Shown: in pieces, positions 53,703-63,739 of the stretch
Position numbering within the stretch: position 1 is the first letter of the stretch
Layout of the letters: the number at the start of each line of letters is the position of its first letter
From: an uncultured Mucispirillum sp.
GTDB lineage: Bacteria; Chrysiogenota; Deferribacteres; Deferribacterales; Mucispirillaceae
Assembly: GCA_944323205.1 (NCBI GenBank)
Contig: CALURO010000002.1
Location: 186,001 to 250,000, forward strand
Direction of reading: 5' to 3'
Length of the DNA: 64,000 bases
The notes under the pieces: model-generated
Databases searched by the model: none
What the model saw: only the letters and a program-made list of their open reading frames with translations
What the model was told of the DNA's origin: nothing
Program-made: the position numbers and the translations under genes

Positions 53703-56700
53703 ATGCTGCGTAATAATAGTGTAGCAGTAAAGTTCTTTATAGGTTTCTTTTTAACAAGTGCAATAGCCATATTATTGATGATGGTTATTGTTTATTTTAC
53801 AGTTAAAAGCAATGTTCTTAATACTAGAATTGACCGTTTAGAGAGTATTTATAATATAAAGGCTAAACAGCTTCAAAATGCTGTTAATAATATGGAAAAT
53901 CCTCTTCTTAGGTTTTTAAAAAATAATTCAGATGCATACGGATTAAATAAAATCATTAATGCTTATAATGATTTGACAAATGGAATAAGCAGCCAAACTA
54001 TAGAAGTGTGCAGAAGTGAGCTTTCAAAACAATATGCAGGTAAATATAATAATGAGCCAGTTCTAGATTATCTTAATATATCATCTGACGATGCGGTACC
54101 TGTTAGTAATTCTGGTGTTATTGCTCAATGTTTAGACCTAATGGAGCAAGTAGGCATAGAATCTATGGAAGATATTAATGATAATGTGCCTTCTATTAAA
54201 AAATATAAAGAGATTTCAGAAAATTTTTCCAATACTTTTTCTCTGCTTTTAGATACAACTGGTTTTGAAAATATTTTATTTGTTTCTGCAGATGATGATA
54301 TTGTATTTACTCCACGGAAAAGCTCTGTTTTAGGTCATAATGTTGTTTCATCATACTGGGTAAAAGGTCTTTCTAATCAGGTTTCAAAGTTTCATACTAT
54401 GGCACACGAAAGTGGCAGTAATTATTATTTTGTAGATATGCAGCCATATATGCCGTTAGATGGATATCCTGTTTTTTTTATTGTTTCTCCAATATTTAAA
54501 GATAGTAAATATTATGGAAGTATTATTTTAGTTTTATCATCTTTATTTTTAGATACAATATTATCAGACAATAATAATTGGAGTGAAGAAGGCTTAGGTA
54601 AAACAGGTGATGCCTATATTACAACTTTAAATGGTATATTTCGTTCAAATAAAAGAGATTTAATTGAAAATTCACAAAATTATCTTTCTCTTTTAAAAAA
54701 TATCAAAAATCCTTCAGTTGTATATAATATGGTGGAAAAACTTGGTACTGTTGCTTATTATTCATCTATTTTGAGAAAGCTTCCATTAGATGCATATGAA
54801 GGAAATAAAGGATATGAATTTTCTAAAACTGTTGATGGTATAGATATTGTTACATATTATTCACCAATTAGTATAGGTAACCTTAAATGGATATTATTTA
54901 TCCGTATGGAATTAAGTGAGATAATAAGTGAAGTAGTGCCTGTTAAAATTTTAATGCGTAATATGATTATACCTGTATTTATTATTCTTTTGACAGTAAC
55001 TGCTGCTTTTGCATATTTTATTACAAAACCTATTAGACAGATGCAGAAAAGCTGTATGGCTATTGCATCTGGTGAAAGCTCATCAATAGATATACATGGC
55101 TCTTATAAAGAAATAAATGATTTAGTAAAATCATTTGAAGCAATGGTTACAACATTAATAGAAAATGAAAAACATACAGATGAAGTAAAAAAAGCATTAG
55201 AAGATTCTCTGCTTAATCAGACTGTTATCGCTCAGGCATTAAAAGAAGAAAAGGATTTTATTTCGCGTATACTTGATGCAAAAGATTTTATTATATTTGT
55301 TATTGATGATAATGATAAAATTATTAGAACTAATAATGCTATTCAATCATATTATCCAGAAGTAGAATTAGTTGGCTTAAATTATGAAGATATTGTGCCT
55401 GATGAATATAAACACAGGATTGTTTCTATTGTATCTCTGCTTAGGGGTGGTGATGCCCAAGTTCCACATTTAATAACTGAAAATAAAGTGAATGATAAAA
55501 CTATATTTATAGAATGGAATTTTTCTGTATTTACAAGCAGAGATTTAGAAGATGGGCATCTTGTACAGTATATAACAGCAATAGGTGTAAATGTTACAGA
55601 AAGATATGAAGCAGAAAAAAGTTCAAAAGAAAATGCAGCAATGTTCCATATGATTTTTTCTAATGCATATGATGCTATATTGATTGCAGATGAAAATAAT
55701 AATATTTTACTTGTAAATAAATCTTTCGAATCACTTTTTGAGGTAGATTATGTTGATTTAGTTGGCAAGCCTGTTATTAATAATATTATTTCAAACGAAT
55801 ATAAAAATGTTATTCTTTCATATACTCAGGAAGGAAAATCTATAGAGATAGAAGCTCTTCGTTCTGATAAATCTAAATTTCCTGTGGATATATCAATATC
55901 AAAAATAATGTATCAGGGAAAACTTAGCATATTATATATATTAAGAGATGCATCTCTTAGAAAGAAAAAAGAAAGGGAATTGCAGGCAGCTCTTAAACGG
56001 GCAAAAGATGCAGAAAGGACAAAAAGTGAATTTCTTGCAAATATGAGCCATGAAATCCGCACGCCTCTTAATGGTATTATGGGATTTATTGACTTATTAA
56101 AAGAAACAAATCTTGATAATACTCAAAAAGAATATTTAAAAATTATTAATTCTAGTTCAGATGGATTATTTAGTATTATTAATGATATACTTGATTTTTC
56201 TAAAATAGAAAGCGGTAAAATGCAGCTGGAATCAATAGAATTTAATTCTTGGAATGTATTTGAAGATTCTGTTGCAATTTATGCTGCAAAAGCTATGGAT
56301 AAAAATATTTTATTAATGTGTTTATTTAGCATAGATATGCCTAAATATTTTTTAGGTGACCCGCTTCGCATCAGGCAGATAATAACTAACCTTATTTCTA
56401 ACGCTATTAAATTTACTGATGTAAAAGGAAGAGTTATTTTAAGGGCAACAGTAGTTTCTAAAACAAGTGAAAAATGCAAAGTAAGAATATCTATTAAAGA
56501 TAACGGTATAGGTATTACAAAAGACCAGCAGAAGATTATTATGGATGCATTTTCTCAGGCAGATACATCTACTACCCGTCAGTATGGTGGCAGCGGCCTA
56601 GGGCTTGCAATATCTAAAAGCCTTACTCAGTCTATGCATTCATCATTAAATGTATATAGTGAATATGGCAAAGGCAGTGAGTTTTATTTTACATTAGAAC

Positions 56701-57854
56701 TGCCTGTTACTGAGAAAAAAGATATACAAATGAAAACAGATTTTTCTAATATACAGATAATGCTTTTAGGATGCGAAGAAAACTATCCTGAAAAAGAGCT
56801 TTATGAAGAATATATTAAAAATATTAAAGCAGAAGTTCACTATACTACATCTATAGATGATATACGCCCTGATGATATAAAAATAGTTGGTATCCGCTAT
56901 GATAATAATGACTATAACTTTATTAAAAAAGTTGTAAACGAATTTCCTAATAAGGCTTTTATCATATTTAGTGCTACATCTCTTGATAATAAAATATATG
57001 ATTTAGGCGGTACAAATGTTTATCCCCTTGTTCCACCTCTTAGTATGTCAAAACTTATATCTGTATTATCAGATATTCTTGGATATAATAAGTCATATCT
57101 TGCCAATAATAAAAAAATAAAAAATATATCTTTTTCTGGCACAGTTATGCTGGTAGATGATAATGAAGTAAACAGCAAACTTTCAGAAATTCTGCTTAAA
57201 AATATGGGACTTAAAGTAGAAGTGGCAGAAAATGGACAGGTTGCTGTTGATAAATACAAGCAAAACCAATATGATTTAATTTTTATGGATATATATATGC
57301 CTGTAAAAGACGGACTTACTGCAGCAAAAGAAATTGTAGCTTATGAAAAAGAAATGGGGCTTCACCATGTTCCTATTGTTGCTCTTACTGCAAATGTGAT
57401 AGAAGATGATATAGAAGAATATATTGCTGTTGGAATGGATGATTTTGTTGCAAAGCCTATTATCAAAAATAAGCTGGAAGCAGTCTTGAACAGATACTTA
57501 AATAAAGAACAGTCATCTCTTAATGAAGATTTGGCAAAAGGTGTTGCAGAATATATTAAATCTGATGACCCTGAATTAATTTCTGCAGCAGTGAATGAAT
57601 ACTGTCAGATTTCATGGCATTATGCTCAAACTCTTTTCCATGCAGTCAGTGAATTTAATGAAGGTTCATCATTATATATAATTGATAAAATGCTTGTTTT
57701 ATCAGAACAATATCAGTTTTCATCTGCTGTTAATGTGCTTCATAAAATAAAGCATAATATTGAAGATGGCATGAATGAACATATTTTTTCATTAATTGAT
57801 GAACTAAAAGATGTTATATATAAAATAAAAAATTCTATCAGGCTCTTTAAATGA
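53703..57854 (+). CDS. Hybrid sensor histidine kinase (Cache-HAMP-PAS-PAS-HisKA-HATPase-REC)
   Basis: GAGG precedes the ATG. In the 1383 residues I see: TM1 (~10-33), a large periplasmic dCACHE-like sensor (~34-415), TM2 (~420-442), HAMP, two PAS domains (~520-640 and ~650-760), HisKA with H783 in NMSHEIRTPLNGIMGF, and HATPase with DNGIGIT and GGSGLGLAISK. A degenerate receiver follows (~1030-1135, IQIMLLGCEE...), then a true receiver with D1196 in FMDIYMPVKDG and KP at the end. A final ~95-residue helical domain looks Hpt-like, but its HKIKHNIEDG does not clearly give the phospho-His. It overlaps the HD-GYP gene by ATGA, so it probably signals to it. Confidence 0.92.
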   Translation: MLRNNSVAVKFFIGFFLTSAIAILLMMVIVYFTVKSNVLNTRIDRLESIYNIKAKQLQNAVNNMENPLLRFLKNNSDAYGLNKIINAYNDLTNGISSQTIEVCRSELSKQYAGKYNNEPVLDYLNISSDDAVPVSNSGVIAQCLDLMEQVGIESMEDINDNVPSIKKYKEISENFSNTFSLLLDTTGFENILFVSADDDIVFTPRKSSVLGHNVVSSYWVKGLSNQVSKFHTMAHESGSNYYFVDMQPYMPLDGYPVFFIVSPIFKDSKYYGSIILVLSSLFLDTILSDNNNWSEEGLGKTGDAYITTLNGIFRSNKRDLIENSQNYLSLLKNIKNPSVVYNMVEKLGTVAYYSSILRKLPLDAYEGNKGYEFSKTVDGIDIVTYYSPISIGNLKWILFIRMELSEIISEVVPVKILMRNMIIPVFIILLTVTAAFAYFITKPIRQMQKSCMAIASGESSSIDIHGSYKEINDLVKSFEAMVTTLIENEKHTDEVKKALEDSLLNQTVIAQALKEEKDFISRILDAKDFIIFVIDDNDKIIRTNNAIQSYYPEVELVGLNYEDIVPDEYKHRIVSIVSLLRGGDAQVPHLITENKVNDKTIFIEWNFSVFTSRDLEDGHLVQYITAIGVNVTERYEAEKSSKENAAMFHMIFSNAYDAILIADENNNILLVNKSFESLFEVDYVDLVGKPVINNIISNEYKNVILSYTQEGKSIEIEALRSDKSKFPVDISISKIMYQGKLSILYILRDASLRKKKERELQAALKRAKDAERTKSEFLANMSHEIRTPLNGIMGFIDLLKETNLDNTQKEYLKIINSSSDGLFSIINDILDFSKIESGKMQLESIEFNSWNVFEDSVAIYAAKAMDKNILLMCLFSIDMPKYFLGDPLRIRQIITNLISNAIKFTDVKGRVILRATVVSKTSEKCKVRISIKDNGIGITKDQQKIIMDAFSQADTSTTRQYGGSGLGLAISKSLTQSMHSSLNVYSEYGKGSEFYFTLELPVTEKKDIQMKTDFSNIQIMLLGCEENYPEKELYEEYIKNIKAEVHYTTSIDDIRPDDIKIVGIRYDNNDYNFIKKVVNEFPNKAFIIFSATSLDNKIYDLGGTNVYPLVPPLSMSKLISVLSDILGYNKSYLANNKKIKNISFSGTVMLVDDNEVNSKLSEILLKNMGLKVEVAENGQVAVDKYKQNQYDLIFMDIYMPVKDGLTAAKEIVAYEKEMGLHHVPIVALTANVIEDDIEEYIAVGMDDFVAKPIIKNKLEAVLNRYLNKEQSSLNEDLAKGVAEYIKSDDPELISAAVNEYCQISWHYAQTLFHAVSEFNEGSSLYIIDKMLVLSEQYQFSSAVNVLHKIKHNIEDGMNEHIFSLIDELKDVIYKIKNSIRLFK

Positions 57855-58912
57855 CGGATACAAGAAAATTAAATCTTTTATATTATAATATATTTCCTAA
57901 ATGCAGAGATATAGTAACAAATGCAGCAATACCTATAGATATAAGTATTTCATATACTGATGATATAGATGTAGTAATGAAGTATATAATGAGCAGTAAT
58001 AATACAGATATGCTGTTTCTTGACTATGACGGCAGTGATGCTGTAATAGATTTAGTTTCTACAGTACATAAGTATGATGAAGATTTACTTATCTATTTTA
58101 TAACAGATATTGAAAGCGATGAAGAAAAAATCAAAGCATATAATGCTGGAGTAATAGATTATTTTTTGCTTCCCTTAAGCAGTCATGTATTACAGGCTGT
58201 CCTTAAAAATATGGCTGGTCTTCGCGGTTCACGGCTTAAGCTGCATAATAAAACAAATATTTTGCAGTATGAAGTAGTGCAGGCAGTAAAAACTGTTAAA
58301 GAAAGGGAGCTTGAATCACTGCTTTTACTTGGCAGAGCTTCAGAATATAAAGATAAAGATACTGCAAGCCATATTTTAAGGGTGGGTAAATATTCTGCTA
58401 TGATAATGGAAAGTCTAGGTGGCAGTGATGAAGATGTAGAATTAATGCTTTACTCTGCACCTTTACATGATGTAGGTAAAATAGGTATTGCAGACAGCAT
58501 ATTAAATAAGTCATCAAAACTTACAGAAGAAGAATATAATATAATGAAAACGCATACTACAAAAGGATATGAGATACTATCAGGTACGAAAAGTAAGTAT
58601 TTAGAAGCAGGTGCTATTATTGCCTTATCACACCATGAAAAATATAACGGCAGCGGCTATCCTAATGGACTAAAAGGGGAGAGCATACCTTTATATGGCA
58701 GAATTGTTGCAGTTGCTGATGTTTTTGATGCATTAATTTCAGAAAGAGTTTATAAAAATTCATGGACTTTAGAGCAGACTGTAGAATATTTAAAAAGTCA
58801 GTCTGGTATCCATTTTGACCCTGTGATAGTTGAAAAATTCCTTAAAAATATAGATAAAGCAGCAGATATTTTCAAAAGCCTGATGCCTGCAAAATCACAT
58901 CTTTTTATATAA
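57851..58912 (+). CDS. Receiver-like/HD-GYP cyclic-di-GMP phosphodiesterase
   Basis: The 353-residue protein has a response-regulator-like N-terminus (~1-125: LLYYNIFPK..., DMLFLDYDGSD, FITDIESDEEKIKAYNAGVIDYFLLPL). In it D56 or D58 could be phosphorylated, but the Lys of the usual K-P pair is missing (LLPL). A coiled linker leads to an HD-GYP domain with LHDVGKIGIADSIL (H206), THTTKGYEIL, HHEKYNGSGYPNGLKG and VADVFDALISERVYK. These are the metal-binding and GYP signature residues of c-di-GMP phosphodiesterases. It is translationally coupled to the upstream hybrid kinase, its likely partner. Confidence 0.92.
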   Translation: MTDTRKLNLLYYNIFPKCRDIVTNAAIPIDISISYTDDIDVVMKYIMSSNNTDMLFLDYDGSDAVIDLVSTVHKYDEDLLIYFITDIESDEEKIKAYNAGVIDYFLLPLSSHVLQAVLKNMAGLRGSRLKLHNKTNILQYEVVQAVKTVKERELESLLLLGRASEYKDKDTASHILRVGKYSAMIMESLGGSDEDVELMLYSAPLHDVGKIGIADSILNKSSKLTEEEYNIMKTHTTKGYEILSGTKSKYLEAGAIIALSHHEKYNGSGYPNGLKGESIPLYGRIVAVADVFDALISERVYKNSWTLEQTVEYLKSQSGIHFDPVIVEKFLKNIDKAADIFKSLMPAKSHLFI

Positions 58913-59179
58913 GGGATAGTATGTGATAAAAAATATACATATTATTTAAAAAAGTATAAGGTTGATATTGCAGGGTATAAATCTGAAAATTACTGGCATA
59001 TAAAAGTGTTAGATATATTCATATTTATTTTATACCTTATATGACAAGTATTATTAAGTGCGGCTTTTCTTATATTTATTAACTTCATATATGATTTAAT
59101 ATATGGCTGGTAGAGATATAACAGATTGATAACTTTTATATATCAGCCTTTATAGTAATATGTAATTTAAAATTATTTA

Positions 59180-61438
59180 CTATCCGTTATGAACAGGCAG
59201 GTTTAAAATTATTTGAGCGCCTTTTTCTCCGTCATCTCTATTTTTAACATGTAAAATACCATTCATTTTTTCTATAATCATTTGAGCCATATACATACCT
59301 ATACCAGTTCCTTGTGAGCCTTTAGTTGTATAGTGCATTTCAAATATTTTCTTTAAAGTTTCTTCACTAAGACCTGTGCCATTATCTGTAATTGTAATTA
59401 ATATCCTTTCTTCATTATGTTTATCTAATTTAATAACTATCTGTCCTTTTAATTCTGGCTCGTTTTCTTTTCTTTGTATAATAGCATCTTTGCTGTTAAC
59501 TATAATATTCATAATAACCTGTTTTAAATCATTAGTAAAACCAAAGACCTTTATATTTTCACATTGAGCAGGCATATCATATATAATTTCAATATTACTT
59601 TTTTTCAAAACAGGTGTTAAAAGCACCATTATAGATTTAATTGCCTGATTTACTTTAAAAGGAATGCTGACATCTTCTGGTTTAAAGAAGTTTTTAAAGT
59701 TTTCCATAGTTTCAGACATAAACATAACATGGTTCATAATAGACTGCATCATGTCTATTAATTCTTCTTTATCAAATTCATCATCTTCTTCTAAAATATC
59801 TTCAGTGTTTTGAGCAATAAGTCCAATAGCATTAAGAGGCTGTTTCCACTGATGAGTAATAAATCCAATCATAGTTCCTATTGTTGCAAGTTTTTGATAC
59901 TGTGCTAAAGTTACCATATTTGATTCAATAGTGCTTTTTAACTCATCACTATATGACTGTATTAAATTATTTGCTTCTTTTAAACATCTATGTCTTTCAA
60001 TTATTTCTGTAATATTAGTAAAAGAAACTACATAAAAAATATTTGTTTCATTTTCCATTAATGTAGATTTTAAGCTAAAAATATTGTAGCTGCCTGTTTT
60101 ATCATTCATACCCACCATATATTCTATATTTTGGTGTTCAATAGGCAGTATGAACCAGTTATCTTTACTAGCACTTGTTATAAATGTTTTATCATTAGAA
60201 TCTAAAAATCTTGAAGAAATTTCGCCGATATTATGAATAGCATCTTCTATAGATGTATAACCAAAAAAATCTAAAAATAGTTTATTGCATCTTATAAGCA
60301 TATGATTTTCATTAAAAACAGCAATCATATTTGGCTGAGTATCAAATATTTCTAGTGTAAAATCAGATTGTGTTTCCATAAGTCTTGCGACTGCAATATG
60401 GTCAGTTAAATCTCTAATAATATATACCATCGAGCGCTTATTTAAGTTATCAAAAGCCTGCACTTTTAATGCACCATTAAACTGAGTTTTATCTTTTCTA
60501 ATACCAACAAACCTAATAGAGTTTCCTTTTACTGTAGATGCATTATCTATATATTGAGAAGCATCTGGAATTATTAAAGAAAGTGGTTTATTAATTAATT
60601 CTTCTTTTTCATAACGCCATAAAGTACATGCAGCATTATTTGCTTCTATTATTATACCATTGTTTACAATAAGCATACCATCAGAAATAGAGCGTGTTAA
60701 AAACTGATAACGGAGAAAATCTTCACTGATTTGGTCTCTTTGAGTTTCTATTTCACCAAAAATATCTCTCATCATGAATATAACTTTATATTCTTTTTTA
60801 TTATCATTTGATTCTTCTTTAATTATAGGTATGACTTCAAATATCATTATTTTATTAATATCTAAATTATACTGGTTAATTAAAAATGTTTTAGTATATG
60901 GAATAGGTGAATTTAAGTAGTTGTTTATTAAATGTGCACTTTCATGGAAAAGACTTGCTATATACATATTTCTAATATGCTCAACAGGAATACCACATAT
61001 GTTTAAAAACGCATTATTAGCTGTTTCTACTTTTTTAGTATAAAAATCAAATATAACACAAGGTTGAGGTATATTCATAAAAAAATAATTTTCAGTAATT
61101 GTAGCACTTTCACGGTTAAAATCATATTTATTTTCTGGGATTATTGATATAATAGTAAAGTTAATAGATTTTCTATATTCTTTTAAAACATAATATTTTA
61201 CATTTTTATATTTTGCTTCTAGTTTTTCAGAGTGCCTGCTGTTAATAAAACTAAATACTTCATTTTCACTCATAGAAAAAAGGTTTTGCAGAGCATCAAT
61301 TAAGTTAGGAAAATCTTTCAATGTATTAATGTATGCATCATTATACCATATATTACTTGTTTCTCCATTTATTATAACAGCAGGTATTGGTGACTGATTA
61401 AGCAATTTAGCTATTGATGAGTTCATGATTATCTGCAT
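59180..61438 (-). CDS. Cytoplasmic multi-PAS sensor histidine kinase
   Basis: AGGGA before the ATG at 61438 supports the start (752 residues). There are no membrane helices. About four PAS-like units occupy residues ~1-490; one includes DGMLIVNNGIIIEANNAACTLWRYEKEEL and another FDTQPNMIAVFNENHMLIRCNKLFLDFFGYTS. A coiled region leads to H529 in ITHQWKQPLNAIGL, an HxWxQPLN-type phospho-acceptor like that of the kinase at 1009-2232. The HATPase has TDNGTGLSEETLKKIFEMHYTTK and GTGIGMYMAQMII. No response regulator is adjacent on this strand. Confidence 0.9.
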   Translation of the reverse strand: MQIIMNSSIAKLLNQSPIPAVIINGETSNIWYNDAYINTLKDFPNLIDALQNLFSMSENEVFSFINSRHSEKLEAKYKNVKYYVLKEYRKSINFTIISIIPENKYDFNRESATITENYFFMNIPQPCVIFDFYTKKVETANNAFLNICGIPVEHIRNMYIASLFHESAHLINNYLNSPIPYTKTFLINQYNLDINKIMIFEVIPIIKEESNDNKKEYKVIFMMRDIFGEIETQRDQISEDFLRYQFLTRSISDGMLIVNNGIIIEANNAACTLWRYEKEELINKPLSLIIPDASQYIDNASTVKGNSIRFVGIRKDKTQFNGALKVQAFDNLNKRSMVYIIRDLTDHIAVARLMETQSDFTLEIFDTQPNMIAVFNENHMLIRCNKLFLDFFGYTSIEDAIHNIGEISSRFLDSNDKTFITSASKDNWFILPIEHQNIEYMVGMNDKTGSYNIFSLKSTLMENETNIFYVVSFTNITEIIERHRCLKEANNLIQSYSDELKSTIESNMVTLAQYQKLATIGTMIGFITHQWKQPLNAIGLIAQNTEDILEEDDEFDKEELIDMMQSIMNHVMFMSETMENFKNFFKPEDVSIPFKVNQAIKSIMVLLTPVLKKSNIEIIYDMPAQCENIKVFGFTNDLKQVIMNIIVNSKDAIIQRKENEPELKGQIVIKLDKHNEERILITITDNGTGLSEETLKKIFEMHYTTKGSQGTGIGMYMAQMIIEKMNGILHVKNRDDGEKGAQIILNLPVHNG

Positions 61439-61596
61439 AATATATCCCTTATATTGATGTTTAAAAAACTATATAGTATATTTTTTTAGTATATAACTTA
61501 TTTAATTATATGTCTAACATTTTTTTTTTACAGAAATTAAATAATTTTTATCAAAAATAGATAACAAAGTTTTTGAAAAAAAATTTAAAAAAACTG

Positions 61597-61625
61597 TTGA
61601 CAAGAATAAGAGTTTAATATATACA
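61597..61625 (+). promoter_or_regulatory. Promoter of tRNA-Pro
   Basis: A consensus TTGACA (61597-61602) is 17 bases from TATACA (61620-61625), 14 bases before the tRNA. Confidence 0.85.
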
Positions 61626-61638
61626 TAATACTCTCAGG

Positions 61639-61710
61639 CGGGGCGTAGCGCAGGGGTAGCGCGCATGTCTTGGGAACATGATGTCGCAGGTTCAAATCCT
61701 GTCGCCCCGA
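61639..61710 (+). tRNA. tRNA-Pro (anticodon TGG)
   Basis: A complete cloverleaf of 72 bases. The acceptor stem is CGGGGCG/CGCCCCG with discriminator A, the D arm GCGC-AGGGGTA-GCGC, the anticodon stem CATGT/ACATG with loop CTTGGGA (anticodon TGG), the variable loop ATGTC, and the T arm GCAGG-TTCAAAT-CCTGT. CCA is not encoded. The D loop is short. A terminator follows. Confidence 0.97.
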
Positions 61711-61716
61711 TTTTTT

Positions 61717-61743
61717 GGCTGCTTAATAAGCAGCCTTTTTTTA
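61717..61743 (+). terminator. Terminator of tRNA-Pro
   Basis: GGCTGCTT-AAT-AAGCAGCC (61717-61735) followed by seven Ts. Confidence 0.95.
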
Positions 61744-61918
61744 TCTTTTTTTAATATCTATATATAACTTTCTATCTTCATTACTTATTTAGTAGAATAT
61801 ATTTTATTAATTTAAAAAATTTTGTTTTTTTAAAACTTTTATATAAGTATGCTGTCTATCAAGCATAAGGCGGTAAGAATAAAATAAATAAAAAAGCCTT
61901 ACATATAGGGAGATATTT

Positions 61919-62224
61919 ATGAGAAAAATAATGTCATTAGTAGTTATGTTAACTCTTACTATCAGTATGGCAGCTTATGCTCAAATGGGCATGGGTAGAG
62001 GTATGGGCAGAGCAGGTACTCAGCATACAAGCGTTACCAATATAGATGAAGCCAAAGCATTAGTGATGCAGCATGTTTCTAATATTAAAGGTGCAAAAAT
62101 TGTTTCCACATCAGAAGGGCAGGGCCGCAGAGGTAAAATGTATATCATTAATATATCTGATGATAACGGCAAAACTTATGAATACCATGTAAACCCATGG
62201 GGTGAAGTTATCCTTTTTAGATAG
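61919..62224 (+). CDS. Small secreted protein, single repeat domain (paralog 1 of 3)
   Basis: AGGGAGA precedes the ATG. The 101-residue product has a Sec signal (LTLTISMAAYAQ), a Met/Gly/Arg-rich segment (MGMGRGMGRAG), and one ~65-residue domain: VTNIDEAKALVMQHVSNIKGAKIVSTSE, then RGKMYIINISDDNGKTYEYHVNPWGEV. The helix-then-strands order is PepSY-like, but I cannot assign it to that family. The same domain appears twice at 62446-63078 and once at 63171-63593. Periplasmic location inferred. Confidence 0.75.
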   Translation: MRKIMSLVVMLTLTISMAAYAQMGMGRGMGRAGTQHTSVTNIDEAKALVMQHVSNIKGAKIVSTSEGQGRRGKMYIINISDDNGKTYEYHVNPWGEVILFR

Positions 62225-62228
62225 AATA

Positions 62229-62289
62229 TAAACTGGCAGATACTATATACATTTTATCCCTTAAATAATAATATTTATCTGCCAGTTTA
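62229..62289 (+). terminator. Long hairpin after paralog 1
   Basis: TAAACTGGCAGATA (62229-62242) is exactly complementary to TATCTGCCAGTTTA (62276-62289), a 14-bp stem with a 33-base loop. It is followed by TTATATAT rather than a clean T run, so it may be a terminator or an mRNA-protecting stem. Confidence 0.65.
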
Positions 62290-62445
62290 TTATATATTTT
62301 TATTAAATATTTTATATATATGTTATAAAACAAAAATTAAATTATAAAATGAACTTATTTTAAATTAAGTTATCTACTTATTTAACAGCTGCTGTAAAAA
62401 TATTATAGATATATAAAAATTCAGGTACAAAAATGAGGTGATACC

Positions 62446-63078
62446 ATGAAAAAATTAATTTTAATATCATTTATTATTTTAGCATTAGGCTCATTTGCTT
62501 ATGCACAAATGGGTATGGGTGGCTGCTGGTCAAACGGCACACAAGTTACATCATCAGCTCAGGCTGAAGATATAGTTAAAGGTGTTATTGCGTCAAAAGA
62601 TGGTTATTCCGTAACAGGTTCTGAAGAAGTGCAGCTTCGCAGAGGTACTGGCTATAAAGTGGCTGTTAAAAATGCAGCAGGCAGCACAGAATATTATGTT
62701 GTAACTCCATTTGGTTTTGCAAGAGGTCCTGTAACTAGTGAAGTAGCTGATAATTTCTGTAATACTGGCTGTGGCTACGGTTATGGTATGGGACATGGTA
62801 TGGGACGAGGTATGCACCACGGTATGATGGGTGGCTATGGAATGATGAATAATGGTCAAGCAACTGTTACAAGCGTAGCTCAGGCAGAAGAGATTGTAAA
62901 ACAAGCGATTGCTAATTTAAAAGGCTACACTATTACTTCTACAGATGAAATACAAGTTCGCAGAGGAACTGCCTATAAAGTAAATGTTAAAGATGGTGCT
63001 GGCAATCAGTTATACTATTTTGTTAACCCATTTGGCTTTGCAAGAGGGCCTTTATCTGATTTAGTACAAAATAATTAA
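62446..63078 (+). CDS. Secreted two-domain protein with Met/His/Gly-rich linker (paralog 2 of 3)
   Basis: GAGGTG precedes the ATG. The 210-residue product has a Sec signal (LALGSFAYAQ), domain 1 (~26-100: SSAQAEDIVKGVIASKDGYSV... YYVVTPFGFARGPV), a metal-ligand-rich linker (~105-137: CGYGYGMGHGMGRGMHHGMM and GGYGMM) and domain 2 (~140-207: VAQAEEIVKQAIANLKGYTI... YYFVNPFGFARGPL). The two domains are clear internal duplicates. Met, His and Cys in the linker suggest copper or other soft-metal binding in the periplasm (inference). Confidence 0.78.
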   Translation: MKKLILISFIILALGSFAYAQMGMGGCWSNGTQVTSSAQAEDIVKGVIASKDGYSVTGSEEVQLRRGTGYKVAVKNAAGSTEYYVVTPFGFARGPVTSEVADNFCNTGCGYGYGMGHGMGRGMHHGMMGGYGMMNNGQATVTSVAQAEEIVKQAIANLKGYTITSTDEIQVRRGTAYKVNVKDGAGNQLYYFVNPFGFARGPLSDLVQNN

Positions 63079-63170
63079 AAAATTATATTACTTTATAGAA
63101 CTTTATATTTATTTTCCTGTCTTTTATATTAGAAAGTGGTATATAAATATTTAAGTTTGGGAGGTATATT

Positions 63171-63593
63171 ATGAAACGGATAGTATTATCATTTCTTTTG
63201 ATTTTTGTTATGGCAGGCTTTGTTTTTGCTCAAGGTAATGCAGGGGCAAAAAATGCAAACAGTAATAATGGCGCATATTATAACTGTCCTTATCCTGATT
63301 GTCCATTATGCACAAGTGGTGTTTATGGCCCAAGAGCAGGCAGAGGTGGTAAAGGTATGCCTATGGGCGAGCCTGTAATTGTTACTACTGACCAGGCAAA
63401 AAATGCTGTTGAGAAATACATACAAAATTTAAAAGGCTATTATATAGAAACAGTAGAAACTTTTAATAAAGCAGGCAGAGGCATGCAGGCTTTTAGAGTG
63501 TATGTTAAAGACGGCAGTGGCAATTCATTCTTCTTCCATGTAGACCCATGGGGAAGAGTAGGTGGTCCAGTATCTTATACAAGAACTAAATAG
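63171..63593 (+). CDS. Small secreted protein with Cys motif (paralog 3 of 3)
   Basis: GGGAGG precedes the ATG. The 140-residue product has a Sec signal (VMAGFVFAQ), a Cys motif YYNCPYPDCPLCTSG (C-x4-C-x2-C), a Gly/Met/Arg stretch, then the shared domain: TDQAKNAVEKYIQNLKGYYI... FRVYVKDGSGNSFFFHVDPWGRVGGPV. The Cys motif could hold a metal or form disulfides. It lies third in a same-strand array but with ~90-220-base gaps, so possibly separate transcripts. A terminator follows. Confidence 0.75.
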   Translation: MKRIVLSFLLIFVMAGFVFAQGNAGAKNANSNNGAYYNCPYPDCPLCTSGVYGPRAGRGGKGMPMGEPVIVTTDQAKNAVEKYIQNLKGYYIETVETFNKAGRGMQAFRVYVKDGSGNSFFFHVDPWGRVGGPVSYTRTK

Positions 63594-63628
63594 CATATTT
63601 TTTAAAATTCAATTAATTACACATTAAC

Positions 63629-63655
63629 AGGCAGATGACATCATCTGCCTTTTTT
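63629..63655 (+). terminator. Terminator after paralog 3
   Basis: AGGCAGATGA and TCATCTGCCT (63629-63650) form a 10-bp stem with a 2-base loop in the duplex reading, followed by a T run. Confidence 0.92.
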
Positions 63656-63739
63656 GTTTCATTTATTCTTTTTTTATAAAACTATTTGCAATTATTTTTT
63701 CAAACTACTATAATAATTTTCATATTAATGAGAGGGGCT

